Assembly (NCBI RefSeq): GCF_004023625.1
Contig: NZ_RPDJ01000006.1
Location: 186,001 to 250,000 of the forward strand
DNA: 64,000 nucleotides
Reading direction: 5' to 3'
Source: Streptomyces cavernae
Lineage (GTDB): Bacteria > Actinomycetota > Actinomycetes > Streptomycetales > Streptomycetaceae
The notes under the pieces were generated by a model. The model was not told the origin of the DNA. It saw only the letters and a list, made by a program, of their open reading frames with translations, and did not search any database. The position numbers and the translations under genes are program-made. Numbering within the stretch: the stretch's first letter is position 1; the number at the start of each line of letters is the position of its first letter. This document shows, piece by piece, positions 1-8,832 of the stretch.

Positions 1-1056
1 GCCGTACTGGCCGCGACCGGTACCTACCAGGGCTGGCGCCAGACCGGCTCCTGGTCCGCGCTCACCGACACCTCGTACGGGCGGTGGCTGCTGGTCAAGG
101 TCGGCCTGGTCGCCGTGATGGTGGGCGCCGCGTGGATCTCGCGGCGGTGGACCGGTCGGCTGGCGGAGACTCCGATGGCGGTGGCCGTGGCGGAAAGGGA
201 GCCCGCGGCGGTGGGTTCGGTCGCCGTGAAGGCTTCGGTGGGTGCCGCCGCGAACGGCTCGAGCGGTGCCTCCTCGGATGCCGACCCAGCCTCGGAGGTG
301 TCGAAGGGTTCGGGCAACGCCGACGTCGGTTTGGGTAACACCGAGGTTCCTGAGGTCGCCGGACCCGCGGAGGCCGAGGCAGCTGCCTCGCGCTACGCGG
401 CCGACGGCCGTGCCTCCGACTCCCCCGACGGCTCGGGCGCCCCCAACGGCTCGGCGGGCACCGCGAGCTCCGGTGACTCCCTCCGCGCCGCTCAACTCGC
501 CCGGCAGGAGGCCGCCGTGGCCACCGCGCGGGCGAAGCGGTTGCGCGACGCCGACCCATCGCGGCCCGGGTTGCGCCGGTCGGTGCTCGCGGAGACGGCG
601 GTCGCCGTGGTCGTGCTCGCCGTCACCACCGTCCTGACGTCGACCGAGCCGGGGCGTACGGAGGAGCAGGTCAAGGCGGCATCGGCGGCCTCGGCGTCCG
701 AATCCGCCCCGTCCAGCGCGCTCACCCTGGACATGTCCTTCGACACCGGGGGCGAGGACGGCAAGGGCGTCGTGCGGATCGACCTCGACCCGGCGCGCGT
801 CGGCGCCAACGTGATGCACGTCTATGTGCAGCGCCCCAACGGCCGGGCCTTCGACGTCCCCGAGGTGAAGGTCGCCTTCACCCTGGAATCCAAGAAGATC
901 GGTCCGTTGCCCGTCACGCCCGACCGCGTCGCCACCGGGCACTGGAGCGCGCGTGGGGTGCAGATCCCCATGGCGGGCGACTGGCAGGTCGAGGTCACCG
1001 TACGGACGTCGGACATCGACCAGGTGACCGTCGACAAGAACGCAGAGATCGGCTGA
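1..1056 (+). CDS. CopC/CopD-type copper resistance protein, C-terminal part (partial)
   Basis: The frame is open from base 1 to a stop at 1054-1056, so the start lies before the window. The first residues resemble the last membrane segments of a CopD domain (TSYGRWLLVKVGLVAVMVG). An Ala/Gly/Ser-rich, probably disordered linker follows, then a membrane segment (LAETAVAVVVLAVTTVLT) and an extracytoplasmic beta-rich domain (ARVGANVMHVYVQRPNGRAF ... AGDWQVEVTVRTSD) like the tail of CopC/CopD fusions. The family takes part in copper handling at the membrane. It ends 2 bp before the peroxidase gene, so the two are probably co-transcribed. The linker is unusually long. The fold assignment is by resemblance. 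Confidence 0.8.
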   Translation, partial: AVLAATGTYQGWRQTGSWSALTDTSYGRWLLVKVGLVAVMVGAAWISRRWTGRLAETPMAVAVAEREPAAVGSVAVKASVGAAANGSSGASSDADPASEVSKGSGNADVGLGNTEVPEVAGPAEAEAAASRYAADGRASDSPDGSGAPNGSAGTASSGDSLRAAQLARQEAAVATARAKRLRDADPSRPGLRRSVLAETAVAVVVLAVTTVLTSTEPGRTEEQVKAASAASASESAPSSALTLDMSFDTGGEDGKGVVRIDLDPARVGANVMHVYVQRPNGRAFDVPEVKVAFTLESKKIGPLPVTPDRVATGHWSARGVQIPMAGDWQVEVTVRTSDIDQVTVDKNAEIG

Positions 1057-1058
1057 AC

Positions 1059-2393
1059 ATGGCTGGACAGTCCACGCCGGAGGCGACCCCGCCCAAGAAC
1101 TCGTCCCCCTTGGAGCGCACCTCGGGGAAGAGCCTTCCCTCCCAAGAGGCCGTGTCCGACGGCATTGCCTCCAAGGGCTCGATCTCGCGACGGCGTCTGC
1201 TCGGTACCGCGGGCGTCACCGGACTCGCGCTGGGGACGGCCGGCGCCGCAGGCGGATACGCCACCGCGGCCGCCGCCGACGAGGAGACCCCTCTCACCTC
1301 GGTCGGCGCCGACCAGGTGGCGTTTCACGTGAAACACCAGCCCGGCATCACGACACCACTCCAGGCTCGGGGCCACCTCATCGCCTTCGACCTCGCGGCA
1401 GGCGCGGGCCGCAAGGAGGCGGCCGCCCTGCTGCGCCGTTGGTCGGACACGGCCCGGAGGCTGATGGCGGGCGAGGCGAGCGCGCAGGACGACACGGACG
1501 TCGCCCGCGACGCCGGTCCGTCCTCCCTGACGGTCACTTTCGGTTTCGGGAACAGCTTCTTCGCACGTACGGGCCTTGAGAAACAACGTCCTGAGGCCCT
1601 CGACCCGCTGCCCGACTTCTCCTCCGACCACTTGGACAAGTCGCGCAGCAACGGCGACCTGTGGGTACAGATCGGCGCCAACGACGCTCTGGTCGCCTTC
1701 CACGCCCTGCGCGCCATCCAGAAGGACGCGGGCGCCGCGGCCCGTGTGCGCTGGCAGATGAACGGCTTCAACCGCTCGCCCGGCGCCACCGCACAGCCGA
1801 TGACGGCCCGCAACCTGATGGGTCAGATCGACGGCACTCGCAACCCGAAGCCCACCGAAGCCGACTTCGACAAGCGGATCTTCGTGCCCGCCTCGGGTGA
1901 CCCGGAGTGGATGGCGAACGGCTCGTACGCCGTCGTGCGCCGGATCCGCATGCTCCTCGACGACTGGGAGAAGCTCTCGGTCAAGGACCAGGAGGACGTC
2001 ATCGGGCGCCGGAAGTCCGACGGCGCACCGCTCACCGGCGGGACCGAGACGACCGAGATGGACCTGGAGAAGACCGACGCCGACGGGAAGCTGATCGTTC
2101 CTGTCAACGCACACGCCAGAATCACCCGGCCCGACCAGAACGGGGGGGCCGCGATGCTGCGCCGCCCGTTCTCCTTCCACGACGGCATCGACGCCGACGG
2201 GGTGCCCGATGCGGGTCTGCTCTTCATCTGCTGGCAGGCGGACCCGGTGCGCGGCTTCGTGCCGGTCCAGCGCAAGCTCGACCGCGGAGACGCGTTGTCG
2301 CAGTTCATCCGGCACGAGGCGAGCGGGCTGTTCGCCGTGCCGGGCGGGGCGGCCGAGGGGGAGTACGTGGGGCAGCGGTTGCTGGAGGGGTGA
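1059..2393 (+). CDS. efeB: Dyp-type heme peroxidase, Tat-exported (EfeB-like)
   Basis: This 444-residue protein has a twin-arginine signal (SRRRLLGTAGVTGLALGTAG) after an N-region of about 40 residues, so it should be exported folded with its heme. The DyP family signature GxxDG appears as GQIDGTRNP, and the C-terminal half has the conserved SFHDGIDADG and GLLFICWQADPVRGFVPVQ blocks. The family oxidises dyes or, as EfeB, works with ferrous iron uptake. No efeU or efeO is visible here and the upstream gene is a copper protein, so the EfeB role is not certain. A perfect parS site sits in the reading frame and encodes residues AFHVKH just after the signal region. Confidence 0.9.
   Translation: MAGQSTPEATPPKNSSPLERTSGKSLPSQEAVSDGIASKGSISRRRLLGTAGVTGLALGTAGAAGGYATAAAADEETPLTSVGADQVAFHVKHQPGITTPLQARGHLIAFDLAAGAGRKEAAALLRRWSDTARRLMAGEASAQDDTDVARDAGPSSLTVTFGFGNSFFARTGLEKQRPEALDPLPDFSSDHLDKSRSNGDLWVQIGANDALVAFHALRAIQKDAGAAARVRWQMNGFNRSPGATAQPMTARNLMGQIDGTRNPKPTEADFDKRIFVPASGDPEWMANGSYAVVRRIRMLLDDWEKLSVKDQEDVIGRRKSDGAPLTGGTETTEMDLEKTDADGKLIVPVNAHARITRPDQNGGAAMLRRPFSFHDGIDADGVPDAGLLFICWQADPVRGFVPVQRKLDRGDALSQFIRHEASGLFAVPGGAAEGEYVGQRLLEG
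1322..1335. promoter_or_regulatory. parS centromere site (inside efeB)
   Basis: The 14-bp palindrome GTTTCACGTGAAAC is an exact match to the Streptomyces ParB-binding site. It lies inside the peroxidase gene. Confidence 0.9.
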
Positions 2394-2426
2394 AAGAGGC
2401 TTCCCGAGGCGGGGGCCGGTGCGAGG

Positions 2427-2435
2427 TTGTCCACA
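2427..2435 (+). promoter_or_regulatory. single DnaA box upstream of pheA
   Basis: TTGTCCACA matches the consensus DnaA box of high-GC actinobacteria. It is isolated, 41 bp before the pheA start, in the 82-bp gap after efeB. It may be a minor DnaA site or chance. Confidence 0.45.
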
Positions 2436-2475
2436 GGCGTCAGCCACAATCCGCCGGGCCCATTAGGGTGACCCC

Positions 2476-3408
2476 ATGCCAGCCAGCTATGCGTATCTCG
2501 GTCCCGAAGGCACCTTCACCGAGGTCGCCCTCCGTACGCTCCCGGAAGCCGCGACCCGGGAGCTCGTCCCGATGGTGTCCGTACCGGCGGCGCTCGATGC
2601 CGTCCGGGCTGGTGAGGCCGAGGCCGCCTTCGTACCGATCGAGAACTCGGTGGAGGGCGGCATCACCACCACGCTCGACGAGCTGGTGGCGGGTGATCCG
2701 CTGATGATCTACCGCGAGGTGCTCCTGTCGATCACCTTCGCCCTGCTCGTCCGGCCGGGGACCAAGCTCTCGGAGATCAAGACGGTGACCGCACACCCGG
2801 CCGCACAGCCGCAGGTGCGCAACTGGCTTCGGCACAACCTCCCGGACGCCGTCTGGGAGTCGGCGGCCTCGAACGCGGACGGGGCACGCCTGGTCCAGGA
2901 GGGCCGCTACGACGCTGCCTTCGCGGGCGAGTTCGCGGCGTCGCGCTACGGTCTGCAGGCGCTGGAGACCGGCATTCACGACGCGGAGAACGCCCAGACG
3001 AGGTTCGTGCTGGTGGGCCGCCCGGCCCGCCCGGCGGCGCCGACGGGTGCGGACAAGACGTCGGTGGTCATCTGGCAGCGGGACGACCACCCCGGCGCTC
3101 TGCTGGAACTGCTCCAGGAGTTCGCCGTGCGCGGCGTCAACCTGATGCTGCTGCAGTCCCGGCCCACGGGCGAGGGAATCGGCAACTACTGCTTCGCCAT
3201 CGACGCCGAGGGCCACATCTCGGACCGGCGCGTGGGCGAGGCCCTCATGGGCCTGAAGCGAGTCTGCCCCCAGGTGCGCTTCCTCGGCTCCTACCCGCGG
3301 GCGGGGGTCGACCCGAAAGACGTCCGCACGCCGCGGGCCGGTACCTCGGAAAGCGAGTTCGTGGCGGCGTCCGACTGGCTGGCTCGCTGCCAGGACGGCC
3401 GTTTCTGA
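2476..3408 (+). CDS. pheA: prephenate dehydratase
   Basis: This 310-residue monofunctional prephenate dehydratase converts prephenate to phenylpyruvate in phenylalanine synthesis. The N-terminal catalytic domain begins YLGPEGTFTEVAL and carries the TRF motif (AQTRFVLVGR) near residue 178. An ACT regulatory domain follows, with GALLELLQEF and the ESRP-like LQSRPTGEGIGNYCF, expected to bind phenylalanine for feedback control. There is no chorismate mutase domain, as is usual in actinobacteria. It is separated from serS by a 747-bp region rich in DnaA boxes. Confidence 0.95.
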   Translation: MPASYAYLGPEGTFTEVALRTLPEAATRELVPMVSVPAALDAVRAGEAEAAFVPIENSVEGGITTTLDELVAGDPLMIYREVLLSITFALLVRPGTKLSEIKTVTAHPAAQPQVRNWLRHNLPDAVWESAASNADGARLVQEGRYDAAFAGEFAASRYGLQALETGIHDAENAQTRFVLVGRPARPAAPTGADKTSVVIWQRDDHPGALLELLQEFAVRGVNLMLLQSRPTGEGIGNYCFAIDAEGHISDRRVGEALMGLKRVCPQVRFLGSYPRAGVDPKDVRTPRAGTSESEFVAASDWLARCQDGRF

Positions 3409-3643
3409 TCGGTCGCGGTCGGCGACGACGGCGCGGCGGGTGCGAGGCCGCCTCACTACCATGCTGAGCTGCCCAGCCCCAGCGACCGCGCCACCCGCCA
3501 GTGCCCAGCCCGCGCGACCGTGACCCCCTCCAGTTTCCAGCCCTCCCCGCCGCAGGTAGTTTTCCCTTCAGCCACACCAGCCCCTGCAGTCTCGCGATGG
3601 ATACGCCGAGGCGCCGGACCGGGGTCCGACCTGCAGGTTCGCG

Positions 3644-3954
3644 TTGTCCACAGAAGTTATCCACAGGTTTGCTTCTCGACCTGGGGACAAGTCGACAACC
3701 TGGCGCCGCACAGTCGACAAATCCCCCACTGGGCGATGCTCGGACCGCAGCTCCGTTCCCTGGCCGTCGTCCACTCTTTTCCGGCATGCAATCCATTGGG
3801 GGAACTATTTACACCCAAAAGTGAAGCTATATGCGGTTTGACCCGGGAATTCTTCATCCTGCTCACACCGCTCAGAACGATCAGTTCCGAAATCCACAGA
3901 TCTTCCGCACAGCCTGTGGATAACTCTCCGGGAAGGGTCACCCCCTGTGGACAA
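3644..3954. promoter_or_regulatory. cluster of DnaA boxes between pheA and serS
   Basis: The 747 bp between pheA and serS holds no convincing gene. It carries TTGTCCACA at 3644-3652, TTATCCACA at 3657-3665, TGTGGATAA at 3915-3923 and TGTGGACAA at 3946-3954, plus a one-mismatch box TGGGGACAA at 3682-3690. The first two face right and the others left. This density cannot be explained by a promoter alone. S. coelicolor has published DnaA-box clusters near oriC (I recall D78, H24 and H69) that titrate DnaA. This locus is a good candidate for D78, but that identity is from memory. Confidence 0.75.
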
Positions 3955-4155
3955 CCATGTCGGCAGCGTGGCCCAGATCCGGCTGCACCACAGGGTTCGC
4001 GGTCAACGCGACACCTACGGGCGCACCGGCCCGAGGGGTTGCCGCTCTCTGACTTGACCGGGCATCCGGTGAGATATTTCGCTCATAAGGCGACAGAAGG
4101 AGCGCACAGGGTTATCGAGTCGTGAGCCCGAAGCACACACCGGTAGCCTTGAGGG

Positions 4156-5433
4156 GTGATTGACCTTCGCCTGCTCCGTGAGGACCCCGACCGTGTGCGC
4201 GCGTCGCAGCGCGCCCGTGGAGAGGACGTCGCACTCGTCGACGCCCTGATCTCCGCCGACGAGCGGCGCAGGTCGTCCGGCGTCCGTTTCGACGAGCTGC
4301 GGGCCGAACAGAAGCAGCTCGGCAAGCTCATCCCGAAGGCCTCGGCCGAGGAGAAGGCCGACCTGCTGAAGCGGGCCGAACAACTCAAGGCCGACGTCAA
4401 GGCGGCCGACGCCGCACAGGACGAGGCCGCGGCCGAGACCCAGGAACTCCTCCTGCAGCTGGGCAACCTCGTGCACCCCGACGTCCCGGTCGGCGGCGAG
4501 GAGGACTTCGTCACGCTGGAGACGCACGGCACGATCCGCGACTTCGCCGCCGAGGGCTTCGAGCCCAAGGACCACCTCGAACTCGGGGCGACGCTCGGCG
4601 CGATCGACGTCGAGCGCGGCGCGAAGGTCTCCGGTTCCCGCTTCTACTTCCTCACCGGTGTCGGCGCGCTGCTGGAACTCGCCCTGGTCAACGCGGCGAT
4701 CGCGCAGGCCACCGCCGCCGGTTTCACGCCCATGCTCACCCCGGCGCTGGTCCGCCCGCAGTCGATGGCCGGCACCGGCTTCCTCGGCCAGGCCGCGCAG
4801 GACGTCTACCACCTGGAGAAGGACGAGCTCTACCTCGTCGGCACCTCCGAGGTACCGCTGGCGGCGTACCACATGGACGAGATCATCGACGCCGACCGGC
4901 TGCCGCTGCGCTACGCGGGCTTCTCGCCCTGCTTCCGCCGCGAGGCCGGCTCGCACGGCAAGGACACGCGTGGCATCTTCCGCGTGCACCAGTTCGACAA
5001 GGTCGAGATGTTCTCCTACGTCGCCCCGGAGGACTCGCAGGCCGAGCACCAGCGGCTGCTGGAGTGGGAGAAGCAGTGGCTGACCTCGCTCGAGCTGCCG
5101 TTCCGTGTGATCGACGTGGCGACCGGTGACCTCGGCTCCTCGGCTGCCCGCAAGTTCGACTGCGAGGCGTGGATCCCGACTCAGGGCAAGTACCGCGAGC
5201 TGACCTCCACCTCGGACTGCACCGAGTTCCAGTCGCGTCGGCTGTCGATCCGGATGCGCGACGGCAAGCAGGTCAGGCCGCTCGCGACGCTGAACGGAAC
5301 GCTGTGCGCGGTGCCTCGCACAATCGTGGCGATCTTGGAGAACCACCAGCAGGCCGACGGCTCCGTACGGGTGCCGGAAGTTCTGCGTCCGTATCTCGGT
5401 GGCCGGGAACTCCTGGAGCCCGTGGCCAAGTGA
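4156..5433 (+). CDS. serS: seryl-tRNA synthetase
   Basis: This 425-residue class II synthetase charges tRNA-Ser. The GTG start gives the usual MIDLRLLREDPDRVRASQ opening. The N-terminal coiled-coil arm that holds the tRNA variable arm spans about residues 30-105. Catalytic motifs are visible: TSEVPLAAYH, motif 2 (CFRREAGSHGKDTRGIFRVH) and motif 3 (GTLCAVPRTIVAILENHQ). The stop overlaps the GTG start of the HAD phosphatase by 4 bp, implying translational coupling. A tRNA-Ser gene lies about 1 kb downstream on the other strand. Confidence 0.97.
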   Translation: MIDLRLLREDPDRVRASQRARGEDVALVDALISADERRRSSGVRFDELRAEQKQLGKLIPKASAEEKADLLKRAEQLKADVKAADAAQDEAAAETQELLLQLGNLVHPDVPVGGEEDFVTLETHGTIRDFAAEGFEPKDHLELGATLGAIDVERGAKVSGSRFYFLTGVGALLELALVNAAIAQATAAGFTPMLTPALVRPQSMAGTGFLGQAAQDVYHLEKDELYLVGTSEVPLAAYHMDEIIDADRLPLRYAGFSPCFRREAGSHGKDTRGIFRVHQFDKVEMFSYVAPEDSQAEHQRLLEWEKQWLTSLELPFRVIDVATGDLGSSAARKFDCEAWIPTQGKYRELTSTSDCTEFQSRRLSIRMRDGKQVRPLATLNGTLCAVPRTIVAILENHQQADGSVRVPEVLRPYLGGRELLEPVAK

Positions 5434-6239
5434 GCGCGGCTTTCCCGTACAAGCTGATCGCCACCGACCTCGACGGAACGCTCCTGCGCTCCGACGCAAC
5501 GGTCTCCACCCGTACGCGCGAGGCGCTCGCCGCGGCGAGCGCGGCAGGCGCCCAGCACATCGTGGTCACGGGGCGTGCCGTGCCCTGGACGAAGCACGTC
5601 CTCGACGACCTCGGTTACGAGGGCCTCGCGGTCTGCGGGCAGGGCGCGCAGGTCTATCACGCCGGTGAGCACCGGCTGCTGACTGCGGTGACACTGGACC
5701 GGCAGATCGCGGGGCTGGCGCTCGCCAAGGTCGAGGCGGAGGTCGGGCCGCTGCTGCTCGCGGCGAGCCGTGCGGGGCTCGACGGCGATGTGCTGGTCGG
5801 GCCGGGCTACCGCTACGAGGAGGGGCCGCTGCCGTACGTCCCGATCACCAGTGCGGAGGACCTCTGGTCGGCGCCGCTGAACAAGGTGTACGTCCAGCAC
5901 CCGACCCTCTCCGACGACGAACTGGCCCAAGCAGCGCACCAGGCCGCCGGTGGGCTGGTGGGTGTCACGATGGCGGGCGAGGGAATCGTGGAGCTCCTCC
6001 CGCTGGGCCTGAGCAAGGCCACGGGCCTCTCCCTGGCGGCCCGCCGACTGGGCGTGAAGGCCACGGAAAGCATCGCCTTCGGAGACATGCCCAACGACAT
6101 CTCCATGTTCGCCTGGGCGTCCCACGGCGTGGCCATGGAGAACGCCCACGACGAGCTCAAGAGCGTGGCCGACGAGGTGACGGCCTCGAACGACGAGGAC
6201 GGCATCGCGGTGGTACTGGAACGCCTGCTGGGCAGCTGA
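5430..6239 (+). CDS. Cof-type HAD-superfamily phosphatase
   Basis: This 269-residue protein has the HAD motif I DLDGTLLRSD near the N-terminus, a Thr motif II (VVTGR), and motifs III/IV with K and GDMPNDISMF near the C-terminus, typical of Cof/YkrA-like sugar phosphate or flavin phosphate phosphatases. The start is the GTG that overlaps the serS stop. An open frame extends further upstream but only as an antisense-like shadow of serS. The true substrate cannot be read from sequence. A paralogue lies at 12811-13680. Confidence 0.88.
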   Translation: MSAAFPYKLIATDLDGTLLRSDATVSTRTREALAAASAAGAQHIVVTGRAVPWTKHVLDDLGYEGLAVCGQGAQVYHAGEHRLLTAVTLDRQIAGLALAKVEAEVGPLLLAASRAGLDGDVLVGPGYRYEEGPLPYVPITSAEDLWSAPLNKVYVQHPTLSDDELAQAAHQAAGGLVGVTMAGEGIVELLPLGLSKATGLSLAARRLGVKATESIAFGDMPNDISMFAWASHGVAMENAHDELKSVADEVTASNDEDGIAVVLERLLGS

Positions 6240-6458
6240 CGCGGAGGCCCAGGCACGGGTCAGACCTCCCCGGCATGGGAGCCCGGCTGTGAGATGCCCT
6301 CCGGGACACCACCCTCACGGCGAAAGCCCGGCCCCGGTCCCAGCCCAAGGCAAGGGCCAGCTCAAAGCCAGGCCCAGCCCGAGGCGAAGCCCCGAAGAAG
6401 GCCGAACCCCACGGCACCCTGAGCAATGAACCGCCCAGTCACGGCGACAGCGTCCAGC

Positions 6459-6542
<84 letters not shown>

Positions 6543-6806
6543 GGGTGGGCGGCCCGCGCGAAGTCGCGCGCTCGAAGCGGCCGCCCCGGGCAGCTCCCGT
6601 GCGGGCGGGCTCGACGGAGGGTAGCTACTCCGGAACCCGCCGCGGGCTGCCCTGCAGGGAGCTCGACGTACTCTCGATGAACATCGTCGGCTCCTCTCCC
6701 AGAATGTGGCGCCGGCTCGTTCCGGCGTCGTCGACACAACAACTGTGCCCTGACCAGCCGTTGGGCGCCACCGAATTACTTCAGCGGGGTTCTGGGACGA
6801 CAGGGC

Positions 6807-7043
6807 CTAACGCCTGCGCCACCTGCGCCGCCGGGCCTTGCTGAAGAGCCACCCCGCCGGCGGCTCGTCGGACCGCCAGGGCTGCGGATCGGGTGCCTGC
6901 TTGCGCCACCGCGCCGCCAGCATCCGCGCCCGCGCCGACGGTTCGCTGGTGTCGGCGGACCGTATGAAGTCTTCGTCGAGCACCACGTCGTCCCAGGCGT
7001 CGCCCACATCCCCCGAATCGTCGTTCCGGGCTGCCTCGGCCAT
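6807..7043 (-). CDS. small conserved hypothetical protein (78 aa)
   Basis: The ATG at 7043 is preceded by a strong ribosome-binding site (GGAGGAGGAACGGGG), which decides this start over one 17 codons upstream. The product starts MAEAARNDDSGD, is acidic in its first half (DDVVLDEDFIRSAD), contains SARARMLAARWR, and ends with a basic tail KARRRRWRRR. I recall similar short proteins in other Streptomyces but no function. It lies downstream of the ABC transporter operon on the same strand, past a strong terminator hairpin, so it is probably separate. Confidence 0.75.
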   Translation of the reverse strand: MAEAARNDDSGDVGDAWDDVVLDEDFIRSADTSEPSARARMLAARWRKQAPDPQPWRSDEPPAGWLFSKARRRRWRRR

Positions 7044-7136
7044 CCCCGTTCCTCCTCCGTGTGCATCCCCTTGCCCAAGTGTGCGGATACGCATGTGAAG
7101 CCGACGTCAAGACGGACAACGGACCCCCTGCGCCGG

Positions 7137-7187
7137 GAGAGGGCTCCGCGCTGCACGCGTGCGTGCGTGCAGGCGCGGAGCCCTCTC
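7137..7187. terminator. terminator hairpin after the ABC transporter operon
   Basis: A perfect 15-bp inverted repeat (7137-7151 with 7173-7187) immediately follows the stop codon of the permease gene. Its loop can form an inner hairpin. There is no clear T tract, as is common for Streptomyces terminators. Confidence 0.7.
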
Positions 7188-7907
7188 TCACTCCTCCCCG
7201 GCCAGCGTCAGCGACCGAAGCCTCTGTCCGGCGTACCAGGTGGCGGCCACGGTGACCACGACCAGCAGTACGGTCGCCGCCGGCAGCCCGACGTCGGACG
7301 TGATCAGGTCTCCTCCGGAGACCTTTTGCGCCACCGCGAGGGACCACTGCTGGACACTGAGGTCCTTCGCCCCCGAGACCAGCGACCCGAACAGGGCCTC
7401 CCAGACCAGCGCGTAGACGAGCCCGAAGACCACCGCGTGCCGGGTGATCGTGCCGAGCAGCAGGAACAGGGACGCGTACGCGATGGAGGCGACCAGGGCG
7501 GCCACCGTGTAGGCGACGGCCACCTGCTGGCCGTTGCCGTTCAGGATCAGTCCGGACAGCAGGGTCGGAACCGCGGAGAACACCATGGTCACGGCGATGG
7601 CCACGATCAGCTTGGTGACGATGATGGTGGGCCGCTTGACCGGCTTGGCGAGCAGATACACCACCGAGCCGTCGTCGATCTCGGGTCCGATCGCGCCGGT
7701 TCCCGCGATGACGCCGATGATCGGCACCATGGTGGCGAGCGCCAGCCCGCCGAGCACATCGGCGGCGACCTGGTCGTCGGCGCCGGCCAGCACGCGCACC
7801 GCCACGGAGATCGCGATCAGCAGGACGGGCAGCGCGCCGAGGATGAGCGCCCGGCGACGGCCGAGCAGGGCCCGGTAGGTGAGCCGGGCGACTGTGGGGT
7901 CGTACAT
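7188..7907 (-). CDS. ABC-2 type transporter permease
   Basis: This 239-residue protein is almost wholly hydrophobic, with about six membrane segments (for example ALILGALPVLLIAISVAVRV and ATMVPIIGVIAGTGAIG). The block DDGSVVYLLAKPVKRPTIIV matches the ABC2-membrane-2 family that pairs with a separate ATPase. It starts 13 bp downstream of the ATPase gene and is last in a four-gene leftward operon. The transported molecule is unknown. Confidence 0.85.
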   Translation of the reverse strand: MYDPTVARLTYRALLGRRRALILGALPVLLIAISVAVRVLAGADDQVAADVLGGLALATMVPIIGVIAGTGAIGPEIDDGSVVYLLAKPVKRPTIIVTKLIVAIAVTMVFSAVPTLLSGLILNGNGQQVAVAYTVAALVASIAYASLFLLLGTITRHAVVFGLVYALVWEALFGSLVSGAKDLSVQQWSLAVAQKVSGGDLITSDVGLPAATVLLVVVTVAATWYAGQRLRSLTLAGEE

Positions 7908-7920
7908 CTTCTTCGGCCTC

Positions 7921-8832
7921 CTACGCCGCGACCAGATACGAGAACACGGACTCGAGGGACTCGTCGGACGGCGAGACCGTCAGCAACCGGATGCCGTGGT
8001 CGCGTGCCACGCGCGGCAGCAGCGTCGTGAAGCGCCCGAAGTCGACGGCCTGGATGCGCAACGCGCCCTCCTGGAGGTCCACTTCGATCCCGGCGGTCGA
8101 CGGGTCGGCGATCAGCGCGGCGGCAAGAGCCCGGTCGTCGCTGGAACGCACCAGATAGCGGTGCGGACGGTCCGTCATCAGCCGGCGGATCCTGCGGAAG
8201 TCACCGCTGGCCGCGTGCCGCCCGGCCACGATCACCTCGATGTGCGAGGCGAGCTGCTCGACTTCTTCCAGGATGTGGGACGAGAACAGGACCGTCCGGC
8301 CCTCGTCTCCCATGCGCCGCAGCAAGTCCATCAGCTGCATGCGCTGCCGCGGGTCCATACCGTTGAAAGGCTCGTCGAGCAGCAGCAAGGAAGGTTGGTG
8401 GACCAGCGCGGAGGCCATCTTCACGCGCTGGCGCATGCCCTTGGAGTACGTCGAGATCTTGCGGTCCTGCGCGTACTGCATCTCCACCGTGGCCAGCGCC
8501 CGGTCGGCCGCCTTGGTGCCCAGGCCGTGCAACTCCGCGTTGGCCACGACGAACTCACGCCCGGTGAGGAAGTCGTACATCGCCTCGCGCTCGGGGACGA
8601 TGCCGATGTGCTTGTAGATCTGCTCGTTGCGCCACACCTGCTGTCCGTCGAGGGTGACGGAGCCGGTGGAGGGGGCGAGGAAGCCGGCCATCATGTTGAT
8701 GAGCGTGGACTTCCCGGCGCCGTTGGGGCCGAGCAGGCCGGTGACGCCGGGGCCGATGTCCATCGTGACGTCGTTGACGGCCACCACGTTGCCGAACCAG
8801 CGCGACACATGGTCGATCTTCAGGGTTGTCAC
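7921..8832 (-). CDS. ABC transporter ATP-binding protein
   Basis: The GTG at 8832 starts a 303-residue protein beginning MTTLKIDHVSRWFGNVVAV. Its stop-start overlap with the upstream permease (GTGA) and a modest AAAGG site support this start. Walker A is GPNGAGKST, the signature region is YSKGMRQRVKMASALVHQP rather than the canonical LSGGQ, and Walker B is LLLLDEPFNGMDP with a following H (SSHILEE). The YSKGMRQR form is common in ABC-2 exporters. It probably powers the permeases on either side. Confidence 0.9.
   Translation of the reverse strand: MTTLKIDHVSRWFGNVVAVNDVTMDIGPGVTGLLGPNGAGKSTLINMMAGFLAPSTGSVTLDGQQVWRNEQIYKHIGIVPEREAMYDFLTGREFVVANAELHGLGTKAADRALATVEMQYAQDRKISTYSKGMRQRVKMASALVHQPSLLLLDEPFNGMDPRQRMQLMDLLRRMGDEGRTVLFSSHILEEVEQLASHIEVIVAGRHAASGDFRRIRRLMTDRPHRYLVRSSDDRALAAALIADPSTAGIEVDLQEGALRIQAVDFGRFTTLLPRVARDHGIRLLTVSPSDESLESVFSYLVAA

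Noticed and set aside
822..2447. 541-codon frame on the minus strand opposite the peroxidase gene
   Set aside because: The plus-strand gene has a Tat signal and DyP motifs; the minus frame has none.
4015..5499. 494-codon open frame on the minus strand opposite serS
   Set aside because: It mirrors serS codon structure in GC-rich DNA and shows no protein motif.
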